Of a stretch of DNA of 64,000 nucleotides, positions 42,503-51,840 are shown piece after piece. A program made the position numbers and the translations under genes. Under the pieces are notes generated by a model, which was not told the DNA's origin, did no database searches, and saw only the letters and a list, made by a program, of their open reading frames with translations. Position 1 is the first letter of the stretch. Each line of letters begins with the position of its first letter. Origin of the DNA: Kitasatospora herbaricolor (lineage in GTDB: Bacteria > Actinomycetota > Actinomycetes > Streptomycetales > Streptomycetaceae). The DNA is taken from the NCBI RefSeq assembly GCF_030813695.1, contig NZ_JAUSVA010000002.1:1426001-1490000 (forward strand), read 5' to 3'.

Positions 42503-44173
42503 ATGACCGACCAGCCCGGTCCCGCCGTACCGTCCGACAGGGCGCTGGCCGCCCGCATTCGCGGCGGCCACCTCCGCGACCGAAGTGCCTTTCCGGCGAA
42601 GCAGCATGACGAGCGATCAGCCCTGGCCGAACTGCACCGGCGCCACCACCACGCCGTACTGGCCTACGCGCGCGGCTACGCCGCCGGGACGGACGCGGTA
42701 CGGGACCTGGCCGCCGAGGCCTTCGACGACACCGTCACCGCCGTCCGGGCCGGCCGGGGGCCGACCGGGTGGTGGCGGATCCCGCTGGCGGCGGCCGTCG
42801 AACGGACGGCGGCCCGCTGGGACGGCGGCCCGCGCCGCTCGTCGCTGCATGCCGACGTCCGGAGCCGGAACGACCTCGGGCGGCCCGCGGCGCTGCCGGA
42901 ACCGAAGCCCGGCACCGGCCACCGTCCGTCGGCGCAGGGCTTCCTGGTACTCGCCGAGGAGTCCCAGACCGTGCTCTGGCTGCGACTGGTCGACGAACTG
43001 CCGCCCGAGGAGGTCGCGCTGGTCCTCGGTGTCGACCCGGAGCAGGTGGCCCCGCTGACGGCTCGCGCGCTCGAACTGCTCCAGGCGGCCTGCCTGCGGG
43101 CCTACTGCGCCCGGCACAGCGAGGACGACTGCCGTCACTACGGCCGGCTGCTGGTCGTGGCCGTCCGCAGTCCCGACCGCACGGCGCACGGCCTTGGGCA
43201 GCACCTCGACGCGTGCCCGTCCTGCCGGTCCCTCCTCGGCGACCTGCGACGGATCGACTCAGCGCCGGGCGAGGTGATCCGCGCGGCGGTCATGCCCGGG
43301 GCGGTGACCGGCGACGGACCGGGTGCAGGCGCAGCGGCGGGCCCTGTTCTCCGGGATCCGGGCACGCCTCGGGTTCCCGGCGCGGCCGCGGTGAAGCACC
43401 GCCCCCGGTGGACCAGTTGGCCGGCGGCAGCGGGCTGCTCCACCGCGGTGGCGGCGGTCGCGGCGGTCTGCGGGATCGTCCTGGCGCCCGCCCACCAGGC
43501 GGGTGGCGCAGCCGCGGAGGCGCCGTGGAAACCGGCCGCCGCGCCCGGTACGACGGCCGGGCGGACCCTCGTCCCGGGCGTGGTCACCCCGACGGCACCC
43601 GCGACGACCGCCCGACCCTCCGCACCACCGGGCCGGCCGTCCGTCACGCCACCGGCCGCAGCGGCGCCCGGGGACCCCGCGCCGCCCTCGCCGGCCGCCG
43701 GCCGCCCAGCAGTCACCGCCCCGGCCACGGCGAGCACGCCTTCGCCGCAGGAGTCCACGGCGGAGCCGGCCGACGCCGGCCTGCTCAACGGGGATGTCGA
43801 AACCGGTGTACCGGCCCCGTGGCGCGCCTACAACTCCGTACGGGCCGACACCTCGACCCCTCGGACCGGCACCTTCGCGCTGCGCCTGGGCGCCCACCCG
43901 TCAGGGGCCGAGCAGGACCTCCCGGTGGCGCCCAACACCACCTACCGGCTCAGCGGCTGGACCGTCGTCACGGCGGACGGCGACCTCGCCACCATCGGCG
44001 TCAAGAACTACGGCGGACCGGAACTCCGCGACCCGGTGGGGGCGACCACGTACACCTACCGTGCGATCGAGTTCACCACCGGCCCCGCCGCCTCCCGCGC
44101 CACCGTGTACTGCTTCAAGGTGTCCGGCACCGCGCCCGCCTACTGCGACGACCTGGCGGTGGTACGGCTGTGA
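42503..44173 (+). CDS. ECF sigma factor fused to zinc-finger anti-sigma domain, TM helix and binding module (A)
   Basis: 556 residues in one chain. Sigma2-like region about 35-105 (ALAELHRRHHHAVLAYARGY, RDLAAEAF) and sigma4-like region about 147-205 (TVLWLRLVDELPPEEVALVL). These are followed by a zinc-binding anti-sigma motif (HLDACPSC, Cys238/Cys241), one transmembrane helix (about 306-329), a Pro/Ala/Thr-rich stalk and a C-terminal CBM4/9-like jelly roll (427-556, LLNGDVETGVPAPWRAYN to APAYCDDLAVVRL). AGGGAG precedes the ATG at 42503. The layout suggests an outward-facing carbohydrate or cell-wall sensor directly tethering a sigma factor. It resembles the ECF groups with C-terminal extensions known in actinobacteria (ECF52-like). 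Paralogue at 46073. Confidence 0.82.
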   Translation: MTDQPGPAVPSDRALAARIRGGHLRDRSAFPAKQHDERSALAELHRRHHHAVLAYARGYAAGTDAVRDLAAEAFDDTVTAVRAGRGPTGWWRIPLAAAVERTAARWDGGPRRSSLHADVRSRNDLGRPAALPEPKPGTGHRPSAQGFLVLAEESQTVLWLRLVDELPPEEVALVLGVDPEQVAPLTARALELLQAACLRAYCARHSEDDCRHYGRLLVVAVRSPDRTAHGLGQHLDACPSCRSLLGDLRRIDSAPGEVIRAAVMPGAVTGDGPGAGAAAGPVLRDPGTPRVPGAAAVKHRPRWTSWPAAAGCSTAVAAVAAVCGIVLAPAHQAGGAAAEAPWKPAAAPGTTAGRTLVPGVVTPTAPATTARPSAPPGRPSVTPPAAAAPGDPAPPSPAAGRPAVTAPATASTPSPQESTAEPADAGLLNGDVETGVPAPWRAYNSVRADTSTPRTGTFALRLGAHPSGAEQDLPVAPNTTYRLSGWTVVTADGDLATIGVKNYGGPELRDPVGATTYTYRAIEFTTGPAASRATVYCFKVSGTAPAYCDDLAVVRL

Positions 44174-44252
44174 GCCACCCGCCGGCGGGACGCGGTGAGG
44201 TCGCGGCCCGGGCTGGGCCGTCGGGTACGGCGGTCGCCCGGGCCGCGAAGGA

Positions 44253-45674
44253 TCAGCGCCCGCGCCGGCGGGAGCGGCGCCTGGTCAGGAGGACGATGAC
44301 CGTCGCTCCGGCGGCGACGAGGGCCGCGCCGGTCACGGCCGGGCCGGTGGCCGACGCGCCGGTGGCGGCAAGGGAGCGGTCCTCGGCCCGGCTGCTGGAC
44401 GCGGCGGGTTCGGGGGCGACCGTGGATCCGATCACCGCCCGGTCGTCCGCCTGTTGGGTGCTCGGGGCGGGCGCGGGCGCGGGCACCGGCCGGTCCGTGG
44501 TCCGGGAGGGGGCGGGTCCGGTCGGGACCGGGGTGGGGGCCGCCGTGGTGGCCGTCCCGGGGCCGGAGCCGAGCTGGACCCGGACCTCGGCACCGGCCGC
44601 GGTGACCTGGGAGACGTCCACGGACACCTTGGCGGAGGAGTCGGAGATCGGGGTGCCGGCGACGAACGAACCGACGACCGCCTTGCTGTCGTGTCCGACG
44701 TTGCTGATCAGGACGGCCTGGTTGTAACGGCCCTCGGGAACGCGGTAGACGTTCACGCCCTGGGCGACGTCGAGATCCGGGGTGGCGGAGTCGGGGGTGC
44801 GGTACTCGACGACGATGCGGTCGCCGCCGGTGCCCAGTGGCAGATCGATCGCGCGCACACCCGAGGTCCCGGCGGCGTGCAGCGGAGTGAGGTGGACGCT
44901 GCCGGTGGCAGCGGGTGTGGTCACCTGCTGGGTGGTCAGCCACTTCAGGGAAAGCAGCTCGGGCGCGGTCAGGCCCTTCTTCTCGCCGCCTCCGCCCATG
45001 GGGGTGCGATTGCTGTAGCCGTCGTCGGTGCAGGCGGTGAAGCTGCCGGCCGTGCACGTCTGGCGCTTCTGGTGGGCGAACCCGAGGTTGTGACCGAACT
45101 CGTGGACGATGGCGGCCTTGTCGGCGACGGCGCCCTCGTGGAACCAGCTCACCGGCCCGGGCGCGCTGGCCAGTCCCCACCAGTCGCCGCAGTACTTCGA
45201 GTTCAGGACGATCGAGACGTGGTCGTAGTCCAGGTCGGGGATCGTCTTGCGGGCGAGTTCGGCGATCTTGCCGGTCTCGCAGGCCGCGGAGTCGTCCATG
45301 TCGAGGGCGAAGGGTCCGAAGACCCCGTCGCCCTTGGCCGGGACGACACTCATCCGGCCGCCCGAGTTCTCCTTGTAGTAGGTGGCGAGGGAGTCGGCCG
45401 GGCCGAAGAAGTTGCGCACCGCCTGGTCGTGCGCCCGCTGGGGGTCGGCCAGGGAGAGGTTGCGGAAGTTGACGAGGACGACGGCGTGCCGGTCGACCTG
45501 GGACGGGGCCGGCTCGGCCGCCGCGGCAGGGGTGAGAACGGTGGTCGCGGAGAGTGTCAGGGCTCCGGCCGCGGCAAGCAGCGGGGCTGCCCCGCGGGAC
45601 GTCCTGCGCGGCCTACGAGCTGGTCCGGCCGAGGGGGCCGCAGTGGCATGCGTGGTGGACGGGACGGGTGTCAT
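44253..45674 (-). CDS. Surface metzincin-type metalloprotease with LAATG sorting signal
   Basis: 473 residues. A signal peptide (about 1-53) precedes a metzincin domain with zinc site HEFGHNLGFAH (His191, Glu192, His195, His201) and a possible Met-turn in YSNRTPMG. A Pro/Thr/Ala-rich stalk follows. The C-terminus is LAATG (435-439), a hydrophobic helix and RRRSRRRGR, which fits the LAXTG signal of class E sortases in streptomycetes, so the protein is probably cell-wall-anchored. AAGGAG lies eight bases before the ATG at 45674. It is divergent from sigma fusion B and tail-to-tail with sigma fusion A. Substrate unknown. Confidence 0.87.
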   Translation of the reverse strand: MTPVPSTTHATAAPSAGPARRPRRTSRGAAPLLAAAGALTLSATTVLTPAAAAEPAPSQVDRHAVVLVNFRNLSLADPQRAHDQAVRNFFGPADSLATYYKENSGGRMSVVPAKGDGVFGPFALDMDDSAACETGKIAELARKTIPDLDYDHVSIVLNSKYCGDWWGLASAPGPVSWFHEGAVADKAAIVHEFGHNLGFAHQKRQTCTAGSFTACTDDGYSNRTPMGGGGEKKGLTAPELLSLKWLTTQQVTTPAATGSVHLTPLHAAGTSGVRAIDLPLGTGGDRIVVEYRTPDSATPDLDVAQGVNVYRVPEGRYNQAVLISNVGHDSKAVVGSFVAGTPISDSSAKVSVDVSQVTAAGAEVRVQLGSGPGTATTAAPTPVPTGPAPSRTTDRPVPAPAPAPSTQQADDRAVIGSTVAPEPAASSSRAEDRSLAATGASATGPAVTGAALVAAGATVIVLLTRRRSRRRGR

Positions 45675-46072
45675 GGGGAGTTCTCCTTGCAGGCTCGGAC
45701 CGGCGTCGCGAGCGACGGCCGGCCCCTTTCGTGGTACGGGCCGATCTGTCATCGCCTCACCTCGTGACGGCCCGAGGGGCCCGATCGCGCTCGAGGCGGC
45801 TCGGTGCCCGCGGGCCATCCGCCCTCGCCCGCCGGTCGGCGTGAGCCGCCTGTGCAGGCGCGTGCGGAGATTTGACGGCATTTCAGCCACTTTGTGTCAT
45901 GGGCCGCGCTGTCCGGCTAGGCTCCCGCCGTAGCCGCAGGTAAGCGGTTCCACCTCCTGAAGTCCCCTCGCCCCCGATGGTCCCGGTGCGTGATCGGTTC
46001 GTTATGAACCGTCCCGCCCCTGCCGGGATCCGGGACCACGCGACGGCCCACGCACCCAGACAGGGCACAGCC
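45675..46072. promoter_or_regulatory. Divergent promoter region of protease and sigma fusion B
   Basis: 398 bases without a gene. TTGACG at 45872 is a possible -35, and CGGTTC-N5-GAACCG (45995-46011) is an inverted repeat 62 bases before the sigma-fusion start. Confidence 0.5.
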
Positions 46073-47641
46073 ATGACGACCTCCGCCCCCACCGCGCCCG
46101 ACACCGGCGACAGCCGGTCGGACAGCCGGCTCACGGCACTCATACGGGACGATCCGCACTCCACCGGCACCGCCAGAACAGCGGCCATCGAGACCCTCTA
46201 CGACCGGCATCACAGCGGGACACTGCGGTACGCGCGCACCTTCACCCGCGACGCCCACACCGCGCAGGACCTGGCAGCGGAGGCCTTCGTGAACACGGTT
46301 CGCGCCGTCGACGCCGGCAAGGGCCCGACCGATTCGTGGCGCCCGTACCTCCTGGGCGCGGTCCAGAACGCGGCGTTCGCCTGGGGCCGCACCGAGCGGC
46401 GGGTCCACCTGCAGGACGCCGAGGCACTGGAGCAGTGGCACCGCCCCTCGCCCGACTCCCCCGGGACGGGTCTCGACGGCGATCCGGCGGGCATCGTCCT
46501 GCGGCACGAGGAGCACAGCCTCGTGGCCCACAGTTTCCGGTCCCTCCCGCACCGTTGGCAGTCCGTCCTCTGGCTGCGCCTGGTCGACGAGGTGCCGGCC
46601 GGCCAGGTCGCCACCGTCCTCGGGATCGCGCCCTCCGGCGTCTCCTCACTCCTGGACCGCGCGGTGGAGGGACTTCGCAAGGCCTACCTGCAGGCCCACG
46701 TGCAGCGGCGGGAGGACAGCGAATGCGTCCACTACGGAGGCCAACTGGGCGAGACCGCACGCAGATCCTCCCGGCCCCACGGTGCGCTCCGGCGTCACCT
46801 GGCCGAATGCACCCACTGCCGTACCGCCCTCGCGCACCTCCGGGGCATCAACTCCCGCCTGGGCGCGATGCTGCCGATCGCGTTCGCCCCTCCCGGGGCC
46901 TCCCACCTTTTCACGGACACGGCCCAGGCGGTGCTGCCGGCCAAAGCCCTCAAAGCCACTGCCCTCACCGGCAAATGGGCTGCGGCAACGGTCGGTGGTG
47001 TCGGTGCACTGACCGCCGCCGCCCTGATCGTCGCCGTCCTGCCCGGCCACCGTGGGCCGGCGGGAGGCCAGCAGCCCCAGGGCGGACGGCCGCCCGCCCC
47101 GAGCCGGGACGGCACCCCCGCGCCCGCCGTCAGCACGGTCGTTCCCGCGCTCCCCTCCACCACCCCCTCGCCCTCGCCCTCCACGGCGCGGGCGTCGCGG
47201 AGCAGCGCGCCCCCGCCCGCCTCCGTGGAGCAGTCGATCGTCGATCCCGACTTCGAAGCGGCCGGCGCGTCCCCGTGGCGACTCACCGCCGGGGCCTCCG
47301 TCGTCCCCGCCCATCCGCACGCCGGTCAGCACGCGGTGCGGCTGACCTCGCCGGCGTCACGCGTGGAACAGACGGTCGACGTGGTGCCGGGGAGTACGTA
47401 CAAGCTCTCGGGCCATGCGGCGGTGGCGGCCGGTGGTGACAGCGTCGCCCTGGGTGCGCGGAGGGACGGCGGCCCCGACGCGCAAGTAGTCCTCAAGTCC
47501 GTCGACCTGTACGCCTGGGGAGCGGTGTCGTTCACCACCGACGCGCGCACGACCCGCCTGACCGTCTACTGCGCGCCGCTGGAGATCAGCGGCCCCGCCT
47601 ACTGCGACGACTTCGCCCTGAAACGGGTGGGCGAGGGCTGA
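46073..47641 (+). CDS. ECF sigma factor fused to zinc-finger anti-sigma domain, TM helix and binding module (B)
   Basis: 522 residues, paralogue of the protein at 42503 with the same domain order. Sigma2 (AIETLYDRHHSGTLRYAR, AQDLAAEAFVNTVRAVD), sigma4 (SVLWLRLVDEVPAGQVATVL), zinc motif HLAECTHC, TM helix (VGGVGALTAAALIVAVLPG), Pro/Ser stalk, then a jelly-roll module (388-522, SIVDPDFEAAGASPWRLT to GPAYCDDFALKRV). The ATG at 46073 is preferred to 46004, which lacks a ribosome-binding site. It is divergent from the LAATG protease, a likely regulatory target. Ligand and promoter specificity are unknown. Confidence 0.82.
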   Translation: MTTSAPTAPDTGDSRSDSRLTALIRDDPHSTGTARTAAIETLYDRHHSGTLRYARTFTRDAHTAQDLAAEAFVNTVRAVDAGKGPTDSWRPYLLGAVQNAAFAWGRTERRVHLQDAEALEQWHRPSPDSPGTGLDGDPAGIVLRHEEHSLVAHSFRSLPHRWQSVLWLRLVDEVPAGQVATVLGIAPSGVSSLLDRAVEGLRKAYLQAHVQRREDSECVHYGGQLGETARRSSRPHGALRRHLAECTHCRTALAHLRGINSRLGAMLPIAFAPPGASHLFTDTAQAVLPAKALKATALTGKWAAATVGGVGALTAAALIVAVLPGHRGPAGGQQPQGGRPPAPSRDGTPAPAVSTVVPALPSTTPSPSPSTARASRSSAPPPASVEQSIVDPDFEAAGASPWRLTAGASVVPAHPHAGQHAVRLTSPASRVEQTVDVVPGSTYKLSGHAAVAAGGDSVALGARRDGGPDAQVVLKSVDLYAWGAVSFTTDARTTRLTVYCAPLEISGPAYCDDFALKRVGEG

Positions 47642-47903
47642 GTGCCGGAAAGGCTCCGGTGCCGCACGGCGACGGGTCGGTGCCGTCGCGGTGACGGTGC
47701 TCCACGCCGGCAGTGCCGTACACGCGGTCAAGCGGCCGACTACGTGGTCCTCCACCTACTCATCCCGTACGACCGGAGCCTTCCGTTATCCCGCCGTGAC
47801 CTCTCCGGTGGCCGTTCGATCTTCGTCCGCAGGCCTCATGGAGGGAGAGCAAGGGGGACGGAACAGACATCCCGACCGGGACATCGGTAGAGGAGACCTT
47901 CCC

Positions 47904-48392
47904 ATGGACGCCATCGCCACCAGCCCCACCGGAGCACTCGACGCCCCGGCGGACAGCATGACGGGCTCCACCGTCCCACTCCTCCCGGAGCCCGGCGCCG
48001 AGGCACGACCCGTACGGAGCGAAGCCGTCTGGATACTCCCCCACCACCCCGCGTCGGCAGGCGACGCCCGACGCATCACCCGCGCCGCCCTCGACGCCTG
48101 GGGCGTCGACGAGGACACCACCGACCAGGCCCTGCTCGTCGTCTCCGAACTCGTCACCAACGCCGTCGAACACGCCTGCCCCCCGATCGCCCTCCACCTC
48201 GACCGCCCCACCCCAGGCGACGCCCTGCACATCGAGGTCGACGACGGCGGCCCCGCCACCCGGGACGGCGCCTGGACGGCCAGCTGCGCGCCCGACGAAC
48301 ACGGCCGCGGCAACGACATCGTCGCCCGGCTGGCCACCGCACACGGCCGCCGGCCCGGCGACCACGGCATCACCTACTGGGCCGACCTGTGA
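47904..48392 (+). CDS. HATPase anti-sigma/regulatory protein (RsbW-like)
   Basis: 162 residues with a GHKL ATPase fold: DQALLVVSELVTNAVEHA (N box), IEVDDGGPATRDG (G1) and HGRGNDIVARLATAHG (G2). This is the single-domain RsbW/SpoIIAB-like type abundant in streptomycetes, acting as a partner-switching kinase on anti-sigma antagonists. AGAGGAGA precedes the ATG at 47904. No cognate antagonist or sigma-B-like gene is adjacent. Confidence 0.85.
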   Translation: MDAIATSPTGALDAPADSMTGSTVPLLPEPGAEARPVRSEAVWILPHHPASAGDARRITRAALDAWGVDEDTTDQALLVVSELVTNAVEHACPPIALHLDRPTPGDALHIEVDDGGPATRDGAWTASCAPDEHGRGNDIVARLATAHGRRPGDHGITYWADL

Positions 48393-48607
48393 GCCGCCCG
48401 AACGCCACCGCGGTCCGCAACCGCCTACGGCGACTGGCCTGGCGTCTGTGCAACCCCTCCGGCCTGGTCGTCCCCCGGCGTTCCCGGCCACCTCGCCCCG
48501 CACGCCGGTGAGCGGGGGACTCCAGGCGCCCCGGAGCCCTTGCGGTGCCCCGCACCGCGTCGTCCGCTGCCGTCCGACAGGGCCAGGAGGAAGGGCCGCC
48601 GACCGTT

Positions 48608-48632
48608 CCGAACGGCCCTCAGGGCCGTTCGG
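48608..48632 (-). terminator. Hairpin spanning the LAL stop codon
   Basis: CCGAACGGCC / GGCCGTTCGG, 10 bp with a 5-nt loop, overlapping the minus-strand stop at 48619-48621. The duplicate LAL gene lacks it. Confidence 0.5.
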
Positions 48633-51513
48633 TGGTGATGATCTCGTCGCGGGTGGTGCGGAGTTTCCTGAGGGTGTTGGCGACGTGTTGTTCGACGGTG
48701 CGGGGTGAGATGGCGAGGGCCTGGGCGATGTCGTTGTTGGTGGCGCCGGTGGCGAGGAGTCGGGCGACCTGGGTTTCGCGGGGGGAGAGGTGTTCGCCGT
48801 AGCTGCGGCGGCCGCGGGGGGTGGGGCGGTTCAGGCCGAGTTCGCGCAGGGCTTGTTGGCAGCGGGCGGCGTCGGCGGTGGCGCCGAGGGCGGTGAAGGT
48901 CGTGTTGGCGGCGGTGAGGTGGTCGGCTGCGGTGTGGGGGTCGGTGGGGGCGAGGGCGCGGGCGTGGTGTTCGAGAGCGCGGGCGGCGTCGTAGGGGCGG
49001 CCGATGGCGGTGAGGGCGCGGCGGGCGCGGTCGAAGTGGTCGGCGGAAGCGGTCGCATCGCCCTCGTACCCGAGCAGCAGGCCGCGGGCGAGGTGGAGTG
49101 CGGCCCGCGCGGCCGGCGCGTCCAGGCCTTCGAGAGCCTGCTCGGCCTCGCCGACCAGGTCCCGGGCGACCTGGTGGTGGCCGCAGATGAGAGCGGCCTG
49201 GACGGCTGCGGTCAGAAGATCGGAGGATCGGTTCCAGGCGTAGGTACGGCGCATGGTGTCCAGAGCGGGGAGGACGACAGCCCAGGCATCCTGTGGCAGG
49301 CCACGGGCGAGGTGGACCTGGGCGATACCGGCCGCGGCTCGCATTGCCTCCTCCGGCTCGAAGGCCGTTTCCGCGAGGTGTGCGGCTTCGCGCAGCTGGT
49401 CCAGGGCGCGGGTCCAGTGCCCGCGGGCGGCGGCCAGGTATCCGCGGTCCACGCAGGTCTGGATCAGGATGGCTACATTGTCGGGGGCCTGGGCGAGGAG
49501 GGCGGCGTGGTCCGCCTCCAGGCGGTCCCAACGGCCTGCCTCCCAGTCCAGCCAAAGGAGTTGACCAGCACTGTAGGGCTCAAGGATCCGGGTGGTACCG
49601 AGTCGTCGGGCGAGGTCCAGGCTCTCGTGGAGCAGGGTATCGGCGCGTTGGTCGTGCCCGGTCGCGAGAGCGTAGGTGCCGACGTTGAACAGGGCGCGGG
49701 CGCTCTGGCGCAGGACTTCGGGGTCGGGGTCGTCGCGGGGCAGTCGGTCGACGAGTTCCCAGACCTGCGGGTCGGTGACCCGGGCCATCAGGCTGAGGAG
49801 GGTGGCGTGGACGGCGGCGCGCGCGGCGCGGCTGGCGCTGTCGCGGACGGCGTTCTCGGCGCGCTCCATCCACTGCCGTACCTCCTGCGGGGAGCGTTTC
49901 GGGCTGGCCGCGAGGGCGACCATGGCGCGGGCGGCGAGTTCGGGGCGGGTGGCCAGCTCCTCGACGGCCCGTTGCAGCTCGCGTTCGCCTGCCACCACGT
50001 CTCCGGCCTGGTTGACCATGAGGAGGCCGAGGGTGAGGCGGATCTCGCCGCGGGCGGCGGTGGGTAGTTGGGGGTCGGTGAGGATGCGGCGCAGGGCGGT
50101 GGCGCTGGTGGTGTGGTCGACGGCGTGGACGGCGATGCGGGAGAGGGTGAGGGCGGAGCGGGTGCGCAGGTCGGGTTCCAGGCGGGGTTGGGCGAGGATG
50201 TCGTGCAGGAGGGTGGTGGCGGTGCCTTCGTCGCCCAGCGCGGTGGCCTGGTCGGCGGCGGCCTCGGCCTGGCGCAGCCAGGCGGCGGTGTCGCCGAGGG
50301 CGCGGGTGTGGTGGGCGATCTGGACCAGGGGCGGGGACGGTGTCGTCCACAGGATGCGGACGGCGCGTTGGTGGAGGTCGTGCCGGTGGGGGCCGGGGAT
50401 GTCCTGGTAGACGGCCTGTTGGGCGAGGGCGTGGCGGAAGCCGTAGTGGCCGGGGGCGCTCTCGCGCAGGACGGCGGCCTGCAGGGCCTCGGTGAGGGCG
50501 GGGCCGGCCTTGCGGGGGTCGAGGCCGGTGACCTCGGTGAGCAGGTGCTGGCTCGCGGGGACGGCGAGGACGGCGGCGGCCTCCACCATGGCGGCGGCGG
50601 GCTCCGACAGGGTCGACATCCGGGCGGTGACCGCCTCGCGCAGGCCCCGGGGGACGGCGGCTTCCGCCAGGGCCGAGACGTCGTTCCCGGAGGGACGATC
50701 GGTGCGTGGCTGGTTGTGGTGGGTGCGGTCGGTGAGGGTGAGCAGGTCCTCCTCGACGACGAGCGGCAGGCCGGCGCTGCGTTCGAAGAGGGTGCGGCCC
50801 AGGGCGGTGCTGGCGCGGGGGCCGAGGACGGCGGCGGCCAGGTCCTGGACGTCGTCCTCGGTGAGGGTGTCGAGGTGGATCTCCGCGCCGCCCGTCCCCG
50901 GCGGTCGCCGGTAGGGGGCACCGAGGACGGGGGTGCCGGCGGGCACGTCCTCGCGCCGGTAGGTCAGCACCAGCCCGAGCCGGTTGGGCAGGTCCCGGGC
51001 CAGCAGCAGGAGCAGCTCGCGGGTGGCCTCGTCCGCCCAGTGCAGGTCCTCGATCACCAGCACCAGCGGACCCACCGCGTCCAGCACGGAGCGCACCGCA
51101 CCCATGAGCTGGAAGCGTCCGGCCCGCGGGTCCTCCGGCGGCGCCGGCGGCGGCGGAAGGTGTGCGGCGAGGGCGGGCAGCAGCGGGGCCAGCGCCCCCG
51201 CCTGCGGGTTGAGCCGCTCGGGCGGCGGCAGCCAGTCGGCGGTCCCGCGCAGCGCGTCCAGCACCGGACCGAACGGCAACGGCTCCCGCAGCGGATGGCA
51301 CAAGCCGGTCACCACCCGCACCCCGCGGCCGGTCAACGCCGCGGTGGCCTCCTGCACCAGACGCGACTTGCCCACACCCGCCTCGCCCTCCACCAGCACC
51401 ACCGCCGGCGGGACATCCAGCGCCGCAAGCAGCAGATCCAGCTCCCGGCGACGCCCGACCAGCGCGAACCCACGCCCCGTACCGACGCCCTCGGGACCAC
51501 GGTCCACCACCAC
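48619..51513 (-). CDS. LAL-type LuxR regulator, copy 1
   Basis: 964-residue large ATP-binding regulator of the LuxR family. N-terminal AAA/STAND domain with Walker A GEAGVGKS (43-50) and Walker B VLVIEDLHWAD, a long TPR-like helical region, and a C-terminal LuxR HTH (LSPRETQVARLLATGATNND, ISPRTVEQHVANTLRKL). GTG start at 51513 with GGAGG six bases upstream. It is almost identical to the gene at 57861 in the first ~540 and last ~150 residues but clearly diverged in between. Divergent from small protein C at 51841. Effector unknown. Confidence 0.9.
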   Translation of the reverse strand: MVVDRGPEGVGTGRGFALVGRRRELDLLLAALDVPPAVVLVEGEAGVGKSRLVQEATAALTGRGVRVVTGLCHPLREPLPFGPVLDALRGTADWLPPPERLNPQAGALAPLLPALAAHLPPPPAPPEDPRAGRFQLMGAVRSVLDAVGPLVLVIEDLHWADEATRELLLLLARDLPNRLGLVLTYRREDVPAGTPVLGAPYRRPPGTGGAEIHLDTLTEDDVQDLAAAVLGPRASTALGRTLFERSAGLPLVVEEDLLTLTDRTHHNQPRTDRPSGNDVSALAEAAVPRGLREAVTARMSTLSEPAAAMVEAAAVLAVPASQHLLTEVTGLDPRKAGPALTEALQAAVLRESAPGHYGFRHALAQQAVYQDIPGPHRHDLHQRAVRILWTTPSPPLVQIAHHTRALGDTAAWLRQAEAAADQATALGDEGTATTLLHDILAQPRLEPDLRTRSALTLSRIAVHAVDHTTSATALRRILTDPQLPTAARGEIRLTLGLLMVNQAGDVVAGERELQRAVEELATRPELAARAMVALAASPKRSPQEVRQWMERAENAVRDSASRAARAAVHATLLSLMARVTDPQVWELVDRLPRDDPDPEVLRQSARALFNVGTYALATGHDQRADTLLHESLDLARRLGTTRILEPYSAGQLLWLDWEAGRWDRLEADHAALLAQAPDNVAILIQTCVDRGYLAAARGHWTRALDQLREAAHLAETAFEPEEAMRAAAGIAQVHLARGLPQDAWAVVLPALDTMRRTYAWNRSSDLLTAAVQAALICGHHQVARDLVGEAEQALEGLDAPAARAALHLARGLLLGYEGDATASADHFDRARRALTAIGRPYDAARALEHHARALAPTDPHTAADHLTAANTTFTALGATADAARCQQALRELGLNRPTPRGRRSYGEHLSPRETQVARLLATGATNNDIAQALAISPRTVEQHVANTLRKLRTTRDEIITTERP

Positions 51514-51566
51514 AGCCGACCTCCACGAAACCCGCCGGGCCTCCTCACACCCCCGGTTTCAAGCTA
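48634..51566 (-). repeat. LAL duplication, arm 1 (inverted)
   Basis: Matches 57808-60775 in opposite orientation, including the promoter -10 and leader. Highest identity is at 49990-51557 and 48634-49040. Confidence 0.85.
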
Positions 51567-51589
51567 GTCCCGGCACCCCTGCCCCGCAA
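51561..51589 (-). promoter_or_regulatory. Promoter of LAL copy 1
   Basis: TTGCGG (-35, 51584-51589 on minus) and TAGCTT (-10, 51561-51566) separated by 17 bases. The same layout precedes LAL copy 2. Confidence 0.6.
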
Positions 51590-51840
51590 CGAGCGGCGGA
51601 GACAGCCTGAGCGGACCGCGGCACTGCCCGCGGTGCGGCCACCACCCCGCCAGCCGAATTCTCCACGTACCGATCCCCGTACCGATCCCCTGCACGCCTT
51701 ACGGTTCTTTACCCCCCGGTGACCTCCGGGAAGGCCCTTCGGGCTGCGCCTGGATGCCCAATAGAAGGGACAAATCCGGCATCCCGAGCGCCATGGAAGC
51801 CGGATGCCGCATGTCAGTACAGAGAAAGGTGAAGACTCCA

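Noticed and set aside
46004..46072. Earlier ATG for sigma fusion B at 46004
   Set aside because: No ribosome-binding site and the added residues (NRPAPAGIRDHATAHAPR) do not belong to the domain.
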